Positions 53,949-62,255 of a stretch of DNA of 64,000 nucleotides are shown piece after piece. Under the pieces are notes generated by a model, which made no database searches, was not told where the DNA came from, and saw only the letters and a list, made by a program, of their open reading frames with translations. The stretch comes from an uncultured Acidobacteriota bacterium (lineage in GTDB: Bacteria; Acidobacteriota; UBA6911; RPQK01; JAJDTT01), in assembly GCA_951812665.1 (NCBI GenBank), contig CATOST010000002.1, positions 57,133 to 121,132 on the forward strand. Reading direction: 5' to 3'. Numbering within the stretch: the stretch's first letter is position 1; every line of letters starts with the position of its first letter. The position numbers were made by a program, and so were the translations under genes.

Positions 53949-56750
53949 CTAGTCAACATACATGAAGTCGTTGGACCCCATCAGGATCCGGCAGAAGCTG
54001 CCCCAGGCATCCAGACCCGGCGCCTCCGGCCCTCCGAATTTTCCCGTGAAGTCACCGAGGTAGGCCAGCGCGGCTTGCCGCTCCTCCGATTCCGGCATCC
54101 GGTTCAGGGTGATGAGGTAGGCTCGAACGATGCGCTGGGCCGAGTCCGCCTCCTCCATTTCCAGCCGGGTCGCCAGGTTTCGGGCCCGATCGGCCACGAA
54201 CTCGCTGTTCATCATGAACAGGGCCTGAGGAGCGACGTTGGTGTGTGTCCGTTTGCCCATGCTGGTCGTGGCGTCGCCGAAGTCGAACAGGTTCAGGAGT
54301 GTCGGGAGGTTGGCACGGCGGAGGGGCAGATAGACCATCCTCCGGTGGACCGTCTCGGGCTTCAGGCTCAGACGGTCGTTGCTGTTCTCGGTGTCGGTGC
54401 CGAATCCGGATTGCAGGGTTCCACCCATGGTCAGATCCAGGGAACCGTCCAATGACAGCAGCCCGTCACGGATCTCTTCGACCTCGAGGCGGCGCCGTTC
54501 GAATCGGGAGAGAAGTTGATTCTGCGGGTCCCGCAGACTCTTCTCCGGCGTCGTCCGGCTGCCCATTCGGTAGCTGGCCGAACTCATGATCAAACGGTGC
54601 ATCTTCTTGATGGACCACCCTTCCCGGATGAATCGGCGAGCCAGATAGTCCAGCAGTTGAGGATGGGTGGGCGGGGTGCCCAACTTTCCGAAATTGTTGG
54701 GCGTTCGCACCAGACCCTGCCCGAAGTGCCATTGCCAGATGCGATTGACCATGACCCGGGCCGTCAGAGGATGCTCCGGTTCGGTCAGCCAGCGAGCCAG
54801 CTCCATGCGGCCGCTGCCTGCGGAAATCGGGTCCTGTTCCGCCCCCGCCAGGATCAGGGGGAACCGCTTGGGTGCTTCCTCGCCCAGATTGTTGTAGTCC
54901 CCCCGGACGAAGACTCGTTGCCGGACCGGATCTCCTTCCTCGACCGCGCAGGCCATGGCCGGTTCGGGAGGCAAGATCTCTTCCAGTTGTTTCAGTTCCT
55001 GGCGGTAAAGCGCCAGCAGCCGATTGGACTCTTGAGAGAAGACCTTCTCCTGGGCCTCATCCTCCAGGAAGAACGGTCCCTTGTCGGCGAAGTAGACTTC
55101 GTGGAAGAAGCGGTCGCTCCCCGGCTCGAAGGTGGGCTTCGGCGGGGGCGGCATGTTCATCTCCTTGAGCATCCGGCGGACCCGCTCCCGCCACTTCCGG
55201 AGGGTTTCGTTCCATTCCTCCAGACGCTCCTGAAACCGGGTCTGGTAGGCGTCTGCCGTCTGGGCAGGGTTCGCATCGGAAGCCTGGCGCCACTCGTCCA
55301 AGTGGGGCCTTCGGACCTCGCGCGGCTGGAGGTAGGCGATCCACTTTCTCAGAATCGGAGCCTCCAGATCGTTTGCCGCCGCCAGCGCCTCGGCCTGCTC
55401 GGGTCCGCCGGCTTTGCCGGCAGCCAGCATGTAGTCGGCCAGGCGAGGACTCAACTGGGACACGTAGGCTTGAAGTTCCTGATCGACGACGTCTTCGATC
55501 TCGATCTTCTTGTTGCCGATAGATTCCTTGTGGTCCTTGTACGCCTGGTACTCGTCCTCGGGGACCAGCGGTGTGAACAGGAGCTTGGAGACGGTCTTGC
55601 CCATGGCCGTGAAGCTGCGGGTGCTGGAGAACATGCCGAGCAGGGAGTAGTAGTCCTTGGTGGGGATGGGATCGAACTTGTGGTCGTGGCAGCGGGCACA
55701 GGTCACGGTGAGTCCCAGGAAACCCTTGGAGACCACGTCCAACTGTTCGTCCCAGACGTCGTAGAGCATCCGCTGCTTGTCCTGTTGCGCCAGCGCCTTG
55801 GGGCCCAGGGCCAGGAACCCGGTGGCGACGATCCCGCGGCGCCGCTTCTCGATCGATTCTCCGGTGTGGAGCAGGTCACCGGCCAACTGCTCCGTGAGGA
55901 ATTCGTCGTAGGGACGGTCCTGGTTGAAGGCGTCGACGACATAGTCGCGGTAACGCCACGCGTAGGGGTAACGGTGATCCTCGTCGTTACCGGTGGAGTC
56001 GGCGTAACGAGCCACGTCGAGCCAATGGCGTCCCCACCGCTCGCCGTACCGGGGAGAAGCCAGCAGTTGGTCCACCACCTTCTCGAAGGCCCGAGGCGAG
56101 TCGTCACTCAGGAATTCGGCAATCTGTTTTTCGCTGGGAGGCAGACCGATGAGATCGTAGCTCGCTCTCCGCAACCAAGTGAGTCCGGACGCAGGAGCGG
56201 CCGGGCGCAGGTCGGCCGCCTCCAGCCTGGCCAGCACGAAGCGGTCCACCGGGGACCGGACCCAGTCCAGATCTTTCACCTGGGGCGGTTCCGGATCCTG
56301 GACCTTCCGAAAGGCCCAGAAGTTTCGCTCTTCCGCAGTGAAGTCGTCTCTCTCTTCCGCCTCTGCGGCCGGCGAATCCATGACCGGAACCCCCGGCCAG
56401 TGAGCGCCGGTGTCGACCCAGGCCGCCAGGGAAGCGATCTCGTCCTCGGGCAGCATTCCGCCGGGAGGCATCTTGATTCGATCCTGGTATCGGATCACTT
56501 CCAGGATCCGGCTTTCCGCGGGCGCCTCTGTAGAGACCACCGGGCCACTCTGGCCGCCGCTGGTGAATCCCTCGGCGCTGGACAGATCCAGCCCGCCGGT
56601 CTTGAGGCCGGAGTTATGGCAGGCTTGGCACTTGTTGGCCAGCACCGGACGGATCCGTTTCTCGAAGAACTCCGTCGCTTCCACATCCTGGGCCGGCACC
56701 GAAGCAACGGAAAACGCGAAACCGAGAAGAAGAAACAGAAATGCACGCAT
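53949..56750 (-). CDS. Cytochrome/DUF1549/DUF1553 exported protein (first copy of the pair)
   Basis: The 933-residue protein starts at ATG 56750 with a signal peptide (MRAFLFLLLGFAFSVASVPAQ). It has the same domain order as 49756-52320: cytochrome C domain with NKCQACHNSGLKTGGLDLSS, DUF1549 with SPVDRFVLARLEAADLRPAAPASG, GRHWLDVARYADSTGNDEDHRYPYAWRYR in pieces and LGLTVTCARCHDHKFDPIPTKDYY, then a charged helical insert and DUF1553 with RVMVNRIWQWHFGQGLVRTPNNFG and RRLEVEEIRDGLLSLDGSLD. The longer frame to 56831 is rejected since it would overlap the divergent gene's start. It is the first gene of the four-gene minus-strand run. Confidence 0.9.
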   Translation of the reverse strand: MRAFLFLLLGFAFSVASVPAQDVEATEFFEKRIRPVLANKCQACHNSGLKTGGLDLSSAEGFTSGGQSGPVVSTEAPAESRILEVIRYQDRIKMPPGGMLPEDEIASLAAWVDTGAHWPGVPVMDSPAAEAEERDDFTAEERNFWAFRKVQDPEPPQVKDLDWVRSPVDRFVLARLEAADLRPAAPASGLTWLRRASYDLIGLPPSEKQIAEFLSDDSPRAFEKVVDQLLASPRYGERWGRHWLDVARYADSTGNDEDHRYPYAWRYRDYVVDAFNQDRPYDEFLTEQLAGDLLHTGESIEKRRRGIVATGFLALGPKALAQQDKQRMLYDVWDEQLDVVSKGFLGLTVTCARCHDHKFDPIPTKDYYSLLGMFSSTRSFTAMGKTVSKLLFTPLVPEDEYQAYKDHKESIGNKKIEIEDVVDQELQAYVSQLSPRLADYMLAAGKAGGPEQAEALAAANDLEAPILRKWIAYLQPREVRRPHLDEWRQASDANPAQTADAYQTRFQERLEEWNETLRKWRERVRRMLKEMNMPPPPKPTFEPGSDRFFHEVYFADKGPFFLEDEAQEKVFSQESNRLLALYRQELKQLEEILPPEPAMACAVEEGDPVRQRVFVRGDYNNLGEEAPKRFPLILAGAEQDPISAGSGRMELARWLTEPEHPLTARVMVNRIWQWHFGQGLVRTPNNFGKLGTPPTHPQLLDYLARRFIREGWSIKKMHRLIMSSASYRMGSRTTPEKSLRDPQNQLLSRFERRRLEVEEIRDGLLSLDGSLDLTMGGTLQSGFGTDTENSNDRLSLKPETVHRRMVYLPLRRANLPTLLNLFDFGDATTSMGKRTHTNVAPQALFMMNSEFVADRARNLATRLEMEEADSAQRIVRAYLITLNRMPESEERQAALAYLGDFTGKFGGPEAPGLDAWGSFCRILMGSNDFMYVD

Positions 56751-56830
56751 GAGAGTTGATGGGAAGTATACCAAAAGCGTTGAGATTCGTTGCTCCGGGA
56801 ACTGCGGCAGGTTGGTAGACTCAGGCGTCA

Positions 56831-57901
56831 ATGAGGCGCGATCTGGGGATTGGAATCACCGGCTCGGGATTCATGGGGAAAACCCATGCCGAGGCGGTGT
56901 GCGCGGTGCCCGGGCTCAGGCTGGTTGCGGTGACCGGCGGCCGCCGGTCAGAGGGATTGGCCGACCGGTACGGAATCGATCGGGAGCCGGACGTGGAAGG
57001 TCTGGTTCGCCGCTCCGACGTGGACGCCGTCATCATCACCACTCCCCACCACATCCACGTTGGGGATGCGCTGGCCACCATCGCCGCGGGAAAGCACGTC
57101 CTGGTGGAGAAGCCGCTGGCCACCTCGGTGGCCGACTGCGACCGCATGATCGAAGCTGCGAGCCGCCGATCGGTGACCCTGGCCGTGGGCTACCATCAAC
57201 GGTTTCGGCGAAACAACGTCGAGGCCCGGAGGCTGATTCGAGAGGGGACCATAGGACGCATCCTGACCATCCAGATCACCATGTTGACCGAGGCCTCGTT
57301 GCGGGACGGCGGAGGATGGGAATGGTGGGACGATCCGGCCAGCCTCGGCCACGTCCTGAACTCGGCGCCACACGGCATCGACCTGCTCCGCTGGTGCCTG
57401 GGGACGGAAGTCGCCACCGTAAGTGCCTTTTCCCGCAACTTTCTGACCCCGGCCCCCGTGGAGAACACGACGCTGGCTCTGCTGAGTTTCCACAATGGCG
57501 CCCTGCTCAGCCTCTACTCCACCAACGAGATGGCGGACCCGGGATTTTCCGGCGAGTTCTTTCGCCTCAGGATCATGGGCTCACAGGGTCTGATGGACCT
57601 CGATCCCTTCGGGGACCTGAAGCTGGCGGTCGGAGGAGCCTGGCGCACGGTCTCCACCCAGCCCGCGGCCCGGTTCGTTGCCGCCGACGTTCCCCTCAGC
57701 CCGGCCCGCCTCAGAGCGTACGAGCGCCAACTCCGGGCCTTTCGCGACGCCATCGAGGGCAAGCCCAGCCGGATCGGGTCCGGACCGGACGGCCGCGCCG
57801 GCGTGGAAGCCGTGACCGCCATGTTGGAGGCGTCACGAACCGGGTCCGTGATCCGTCTGCCGGACCGGGGAACCGGCGGCACTCCTCTTTTCGATTCCTG
57901 A
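56831..57901 (+). CDS. Gfo/Idh/MocA family oxidoreductase
   Basis: The 356-residue protein has the canonical NAD(P) motif GITGSGFMGKTHAEAV, VDAVIITTPHHIHVGDAL, HVLVEKPLATS (EKP motif) and a C-terminal substrate domain with GHVLNSAPHGIDLLRWCLG, where the His and Asp are in the usual catalytic places. It would oxidise a sugar or inositol derivative. It is divergent from the DUF1549/DUF1553 cassette, with 80 bases between start codons, so the two may be co-regulated. No transporter or sugar operon is adjacent to suggest its substrate. Confidence 0.88.
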   Translation: MRRDLGIGITGSGFMGKTHAEAVCAVPGLRLVAVTGGRRSEGLADRYGIDREPDVEGLVRRSDVDAVIITTPHHIHVGDALATIAAGKHVLVEKPLATSVADCDRMIEAASRRSVTLAVGYHQRFRRNNVEARRLIREGTIGRILTIQITMLTEASLRDGGGWEWWDDPASLGHVLNSAPHGIDLLRWCLGTEVATVSAFSRNFLTPAPVENTTLALLSFHNGALLSLYSTNEMADPGFSGEFFRLRIMGSQGLMDLDPFGDLKLAVGGAWRTVSTQPAARFVAADVPLSPARLRAYERQLRAFRDAIEGKPSRIGSGPDGRAGVEAVTAMLEASRTGSVIRLPDRGTGGTPLFDS

Positions 57902-57964
57902 TTCCTGGTTCTCGATTCGGCATTCTCGCCGGTCGCGGTATAGACTGGCCGCCGGGCTGCACAC

Positions 57965-58750
57965 ATGCGGATCGCGACCTGGAACATCAACGGGATTCGA
58001 GCCCGTCTGGACTTCGTTTTTCACTGGCTCGATTCCCGCCGTCCCGACCTGGTGGGGCTGCAGGAGTTGAAGATGCAGGAAGAGCTGTTCCCCCACGCCA
58101 AATTCCAGGCCCGGGGCTATCAGGCCGTGGTCCATGCGTCCAAGGCCTGGAACGGCGTCTCCATATTGAGCCGGGAACCGGCCACCGTGCTGCAGTCGGG
58201 GCTGCCGGGACAGGAGCACCTGGGCACCCGCCTGGTGAGCGCCCGCGTGGCCGGCGTCACCTTCATCACGGTCTACTGTCCCAACGGGAAGTACGTGGGG
58301 CACGACGACTTCCCCAGAAAGCTCTCCTGGTACGACGCGCTCCTGTCCTACCTGGAGGCGCGGCACCACGTTTCCGAGTCCCTCGTCCTCTGTGGCGACT
58401 TCAACATCTGCCCCACCCGGTTGGACACCTGGAACGAAGAGGAGCTGGGGGGGAAGATCTTCCACACGGACGAGGAGAGAGCTCGATTCCGGCGATTGTT
58501 GGACTGGGGACTGGTGGATCTATACCGGGAGCGCTTCCCCCGGGAACGTAAGTTCTCCTGGTGGGACTACCGGGGAGGGTCGTTCCACCGGAACCGGGGG
58601 CTCCGAATCGATTTCCTGTTGTCGACCCCGGCGCTGGCCAAGCGGCTGCGGCAGGTGGAGATCGACCGCGACTACAGGAAGAAGAAAGAGGGCATGACCG
58701 CCTCGGACCACGCCCCGGTCATCGCCGACCTGGAAGCGGTGGCATCCTAG
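57965..58750 (+). CDS. xth: Exodeoxyribonuclease III family enzyme, copy 1
   Basis: The 261-residue endonuclease/exonuclease/phosphatase-fold protein has TWNINGIRARLDFVF, the metal-binding Glu in LVGLQELK, YCPNGKY, LCGDFNICPT, WWDYRGGSF, LRIDFLLST and the final SDHAPVIADL with the catalytic His. It acts as an AP endonuclease and 3'-5' exonuclease in base excision repair, and could work with the uracil glycosylase at 23.5 kb. A -10-like TATAGA (57939-57944) with TTCGGC 17 bases upstream precedes it, conserved in copy 2. Eight substitutions separate the first 55 residues from copy 2; the rest is identical. Confidence 0.93.
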   Translation: MRIATWNINGIRARLDFVFHWLDSRRPDLVGLQELKMQEELFPHAKFQARGYQAVVHASKAWNGVSILSREPATVLQSGLPGQEHLGTRLVSARVAGVTFITVYCPNGKYVGHDDFPRKLSWYDALLSYLEARHHVSESLVLCGDFNICPTRLDTWNEEELGGKIFHTDEERARFRRLLDWGLVDLYRERFPRERKFSWWDYRGGSFHRNRGLRIDFLLSTPALAKRLRQVEIDRDYRKKKEGMTASDHAPVIADLEAVAS

Positions 58751-58757
58751 CCCCCGA

Positions 58758-58862
58758 ACAGGAGCGGTAGTTTCCAACCCCCGGACGGAAGCGGCGGTTT
58801 CCAACCGCCGGGCTCCTGACGAAGCACGGTAAAAAGAGCGGGGGGCAAGAATGTCCCCCTCC
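58758..58862. repeat. Intergenic hairpin cluster, repeated at 63093-63197
   Basis: Two near-direct repeats (GAGCGGTAGTTTCCAACC and GAAGCGGCGGTTTCCAACC) each end in a CCGG-type arm able to form a hairpin, followed by GGGGGCAAGAATGTCCCCC, a stem of six pairs with a short loop. The position between the convergent exoIII and PTE genes suits a shared terminator. An almost identical set occurs in the second duplicate. Confidence 0.55.
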
Positions 58863-58876
58863 AATCGGCGTGTTTC

Positions 58877-59516
58877 TCAGAAATCCAATACCCGGATCGG
58901 GTTGTCCACCAGGATGATCCGAAGCTGCGCCTCGGTGAGGCCTTCTTCCCGCAGCAGGGGAACGAAGGTGGTCAGGAGATAGTCGAATCCGTGTCCTCCG
59001 TTCCAGTGCAGCAGGGAGTTGGCGCAGATGTCCATGGAGATCAAGACCCGCTCCAGGTAGCCGGCCTGGACCAACTCGGCCATGTTTCGGGCCCTCCGCC
59101 ATTCCGGCTGGGTCCCGGCGCTGGCCGCCCGCCCGACGTGGTCGATCTCCACGTAGACGCCCCTCTCGGCGATGGCCAGTTCGCCCTTGACGCCGCGCCG
59201 TTCCCCCAGGTGCCCGATCACGATCCGTTCCGGCGGAACCCCCTCCTCCATCAGGATGTCCATCTGCTCGTGGGCCAGGTCGCCGAAATGGGTGGTGTGG
59301 GTGGTCACGGTGGCGCCGGTCTCCCGTTGGGCCCGAGCGGCCGCCCGGAACACCTTTTCTTCCGCCGGAGTGACGTGGAATCGCTCGGTGCCGATCTCGC
59401 CGATGATGCCGGGTCGAATGCCTCCCTCCACCCCCTCTTCCAACTCCTTCACCAGCATGTCGGCCAGGGCCTTGGTGCTGAGCTCATGAATGTAGGCCGG
59501 ATAGACTCGTTCCCGG
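58877..59516 (-). pseudogene. Phosphotriesterase-like protein, copy 1, truncated at the 5' end
   Basis: This is the C-terminal three quarters of the gene seen more fully at 63212-64000. It keeps VTTHTTHFGDL, IVIGHLGERRG and ISMDICANS, which carry the second set of metal ligands and the catalytic Asp, but loses the N-terminal strand that supplies the HxH ligands. The homology ends at 59516, inside the codons for RERVYPAY, where sequence linked to the RAYT element begins. An internal ATG at 59458 could give a 193-residue fragment, unlikely to be active. Confidence 0.85.
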
Positions 59517-59520
59517 GGGG

Positions 59521-60973
59521 GAAAAGAAGGGGACGGTCACTGCTTGGTCCTGCCGGGGGGTCGTCGTCTGATTCCCCGGTGGGAGCGGTGGGAGAACCGA
59601 TGGTAAGCGGTCAGGCGAGTCCAAGTCCAAGAGTCTGCGCAGCAGAAGAAATGGCAGAGAAAATAGACTTATCCGAGGCCAAAATTCCCCACATTTGAGT
59701 CTAAATTAGGGGAATGATGCTCAATTTGGCTGGTTTTTCAGCGTTCTTAGGCGTGATAATCCTTCGTCCAGCCTGGAAATCGTTCCGCGGCGCAGGCTCT
59801 TACGTGACAAAGGCGTTTGAGCGCTGCTCCCGCAGGGAATACAGCACACCGTCCAGTTGGGGGATGGGGTGGCGGCGACGTCGATATCGACCTTGCTTGC
59901 GATACGTTTCCAGCAGCTTCGCCACCTTCTCTGCCGGCCCCACGGCCAACCCGTCCGTCAGAAATCGCAAACGACGGCGAAAGGCTCCGACCTGGGTAAA
60001 TCCCCGCCGCTGCTCCTGCTGGAGGATCCACCGGGGGATCGCGGCCTGGTTCTCCCGGGTGGGGACGGCGCCTCGATAGTACAAGAGAGCCCAGTAACTG
60101 CTGTACGGGTCCGTTCCGGGATCTGCAGGGAACAGTTCCTCCAGCGGAATCAGATCCTGATCCTTGCCGTTGAGTCTCCAGAGGGCCGAACCCCACTTCC
60201 ACTGCTCGGGCCGTTTGACCAGTCCGGCTCGGACGGCGTTGAGTTCCACGTACAGGAGGGCGTCCTGGACGGCTTGGCTGTCGAGCAGTTCGAAGCTCTT
60301 GAACCGGTCACCCCAAAAATGACCTCGCTGCTCAAACGTGCGGTTGAACCACATGGCATATTGCCCGTCCAGATCGGCCATCAGTCTCGACAGGTCAAAG
60401 AGACGCTGGTTGAACGCCTTCCACTGGGCATCGGTCCAGCCGGCGGTTTTGGCGTCTGCCTGATGTCCATAGAGCAGGCTGGCGCTGGTCATCATCTCCT
60501 CACGGGACAAGGGTCGGAACTTCTCGAAATGGACGATGAAGTGGAAGTGGTTGCCCATGATCTGGAACGCGGCCAGACGACACCGGTAGACTCTGACGTA
60601 GAACAGCATCATGTCCAGGAGTTTGCGACGGGCTTGTTGGTCCTCGAAGGGGAACCAATCGGGCCGACCGGTGACTCGATTGGTGATGTGATAGAAGGCG
60701 GCATCGGGGCTCTTGTGTCGGGCGGTTCGGGCCATGGCCATTGTCCTCAGGTATTCGGACTCGGACTCGGCGGGGAGTCGGTTCGCACCCCTGATGACAA
60801 CAACGATTCAGAACTGAGAAAGGTGACGGAAACTCAAAAGAAAATCAGCAAGTTCGGCGCTTTCGGAAGCAACCGGAGAAATTTGACCAAGTGACGACCT
60901 CAGTCGTCTCGGAAAAATCGGAAAAATAGACTGTCCCTTTCCTTGGTCCTGCAGACTGTCCCCTGTCCTTTTC
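59521..60973 (-). mobile_element. RAYT element (Y1-transposase) with inverted ends
   Basis: The element holds the Y1 transposase gene. Its ends are related inverted sequences: on the plus strand at the left GAAAAGAAGGGGACGGTCAC (59521), and at the right, on the minus strand, GAAAAGGACAGGGGACAGTC (from 60973). The right side has a second GACTGTCCC-TTTCC unit. The left flank (59517-59799) contains no gene but a nested palindrome ATTCCCC/GGGGAAT around 59685-59715 and TTGAG/CTCAA, the kind of hairpin RAYT proteins recognise. It separates the truncated PTE copy from the rest of the window. Confidence 0.6.
59800..60741 (-). CDS. REP-associated tyrosine transposase (Y1_Tnp, IS200-like HUH family)
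   Basis: The 313-residue protein has the TnpA_REP layout: ARHKSPDAAFYHITNRVTGR at the start, the HUH motif IMGNHFHFIVHF (about 62-73), RTFEQRGHFWGDRFKSFELLD, and LLYVELNAVRAGLV with the candidate catalytic tyrosine. The C-terminal extension of about 100 residues is longer than in IS200 transposases and typical of RAYTs. The protein cuts and joins single-stranded DNA at REP hairpins; three REP-like palindromes occur elsewhere in the window, though a match between them and this element was not demonstrated. The start at 60741 follows GAGGACA. Confidence 0.9.
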   Translation of the reverse strand: MAMARTARHKSPDAAFYHITNRVTGRPDWFPFEDQQARRKLLDMMLFYVRVYRCRLAAFQIMGNHFHFIVHFEKFRPLSREEMMTSASLLYGHQADAKTAGWTDAQWKAFNQRLFDLSRLMADLDGQYAMWFNRTFEQRGHFWGDRFKSFELLDSQAVQDALLYVELNAVRAGLVKRPEQWKWGSALWRLNGKDQDLIPLEELFPADPGTDPYSSYWALLYYRGAVPTRENQAAIPRWILQQEQRRGFTQVGAFRRRLRFLTDGLAVGPAEKVAKLLETYRKQGRYRRRRHPIPQLDGVLYSLREQRSNAFVT

Positions 60974-61478
60974 GCCTGCCATTCTCGCCTTGAAGCTTGT
61001 AGCGCTGGTGGCCGGAAAGCGTAGTTTGGAGCACCCGATCCGGGATCACTTACGATCCCTGTACCGCGAGTTGTGGTCGGTCTTCACTCCCAACGAGGAT
61101 CGGTTGGACCGGGAACAGGTCGACGCGTTGCTGGCGGGCCTACCACATCGCTTGTTGTCCATGCGGAGTGCACGATGAGCACCCGTTCGGCGGCCAATGT
61201 ACGGCGTCACCGCGATCCGGCGCGAATGTCGGGAAATGGGAGATCACCAAAACATCAGCGCTGCTCGTAATGCTCAGAGCCGCTTGGGGACCGCCGTCGG
61301 TCACGCCTTGCGGGTGCCCGTACCCGACTCCGTCGGGGATTCCGTGCTGGACACCGTCGCATACCACGATCTGGGCCTCTACACGGTGATCCGCAACTTC
61401 TATTTTTCTTGGATGGTCCCCGCTCGCTTGGTTTGTCGAGGGTTGACCTCCGCGCAGACGTCGTCAGCGTGACAGGGA
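60974..61478. other. Region without a recognised gene between RAYT and NYN gene
   Basis: The stretch holds only short open frames. One at 60990-61178 (62 codons, starting with TTG or GTG-type codons) encodes a helical sequence with RSLYRELWSVFTPNEDRLDREQVDALL; another at 61197-61472 (91 codons) contains VLDTVAYHDLGLYTVIRNFYFSW. Neither has a good ribosome binding site or a family I recognise, and they may be remnants of an older gene. The final part carries the promoter at 61479-61506. Confidence 0.4.
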
Positions 61479-61506
61479 TTGACAGCTGGTCCCCACATTG
61501 TAGTAT
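61479..61506 (+). promoter_or_regulatory. Promoter of the NYN-domain gene
   Basis: TTGACA (61479-61484) and TAGTAT (61501-61506) are separated by 16 bases, a good sigma-70-type match. Transcription would begin near 61513, about 70 bases before the proposed NYN start. Confidence 0.6.
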
Positions 61507-61579
61507 CCTACCGCGTACTTGTTCCCCGCCCGACACGCCGAGAGGCCTCGGGTGGGGTTATTTTCCCCCTAATCACCCA

Positions 61580-62215
61580 TTGAACGGCGAGCCTCCAGCC
61601 AAGCGTGCAGTCGTCTTCGTAGACGGCCAGAACCTATTCCACGCTGCTCGCGAAGCGTTCGACTATACCTACCCCAACTACGACGTTTCAGTCCTCGCCG
61701 ATCAAGTTTGTGCAGGACAGGGATGGGAGCCGACCCAGGTACGCTTCTACACAGGGATTCCTGATGCCAGCGATAACTCCAGATGGCACTTCTTCTGGGC
61801 TCATAAGCTCGCGGCGATGGGGCGACAGGGTATCATCGTGTATAGCAGGCCACTCCGGTACCGGAACCGCACCGTGACTCTACCCAACGGGACGCTACAC
61901 TCTTTTCTCTCGGGAGAGGAGAAGGGGATCGACGTGCGGATCGCTCTCGACGTGATTGCGCTCGCATACCGTCGGGAATACGACGTGGCACTTGTCATGA
62001 GCCAGGATCAGGATCTCTCGGAGGTCGCCGAGGAGATCCGAACAATCGCACAGGAGCAGCGACGGTGGATCAAGATCGCCAGCGCCTTTCCGCAGAGTCC
62101 TGCCAGCCGAAACCGCAGGGGGATCAACAAGACTGACTGGATCAGGATCGACCGAGAACTCTATGATCAGTGCCTTGACCGGCGAGACTACCGCAGGAAA
62201 CCGCAAGGATCGTAG
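61580..62215 (+). CDS. NYN (PIN-like) domain nuclease
   Basis: The protein belongs to the NYN/LabA-DUF88 family. The opening AVVFVDGQNLFHAAREAF with the first catalytic Asp, KGIDVRIALDVIALA with the second acidic group, and ALVMSQDQDLSEVAEEI with the third are typical of this PIN-like metal-dependent RNase fold. The open frame reaches back to 61409, but the promoter at 61479-61506 and the domain boundary favour a start at TTG 61580 (211 residues); no good ribosome binding site is seen. It lies alone in the segment between the two duplicates, with no antitoxin gene. Base composition looks less GC-rich than its neighbours, which suggests acquisition. Confidence 0.8.
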   Translation: MNGEPPAKRAVVFVDGQNLFHAAREAFDYTYPNYDVSVLADQVCAGQGWEPTQVRFYTGIPDASDNSRWHFFWAHKLAAMGRQGIIVYSRPLRYRNRTVTLPNGTLHSFLSGEEKGIDVRIALDVIALAYRREYDVALVMSQDQDLSEVAEEIRTIAQEQRRWIKIASAFPQSPASRNRRGINKTDWIRIDRELYDQCLDRRDYRRKPQGS

Positions 62216-62255
62216 GGTTTTCCCTTGAATTATTGGTTCTTGTCTCTCATTTCGT

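Larger units (their letters stand above)
57921..59516. repeat. Direct duplication, copy 1 (exoIII plus truncated PTE)
   Basis: This segment recurs at 62256-63851 with a constant offset of 4335 bases and no indels. The first 200 bases or so are diverged; from about 58130 the copies are almost identical through exoIII, the intergenic region and the phosphotriesterase-like gene. Identity stops sharply at 59516, in CTCGTTCCCGG, where copy 1 runs into the RAYT element. The intergenic part includes two near-repeats with TTTCCAACC and a GGGGGC/GTCCCCC hairpin. Confidence 0.9.

Noticed and set aside
58758..58862. CRISPR array
   Set aside because: Only two short near-repeats with hairpins are present, with no regular spacing and no cas genes nearby.
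61580..62215. Toxin-antitoxin module built on the NYN nuclease
   Set aside because: No small partner gene with a start signal is adjacent on the same strand; the short frames upstream have no support.
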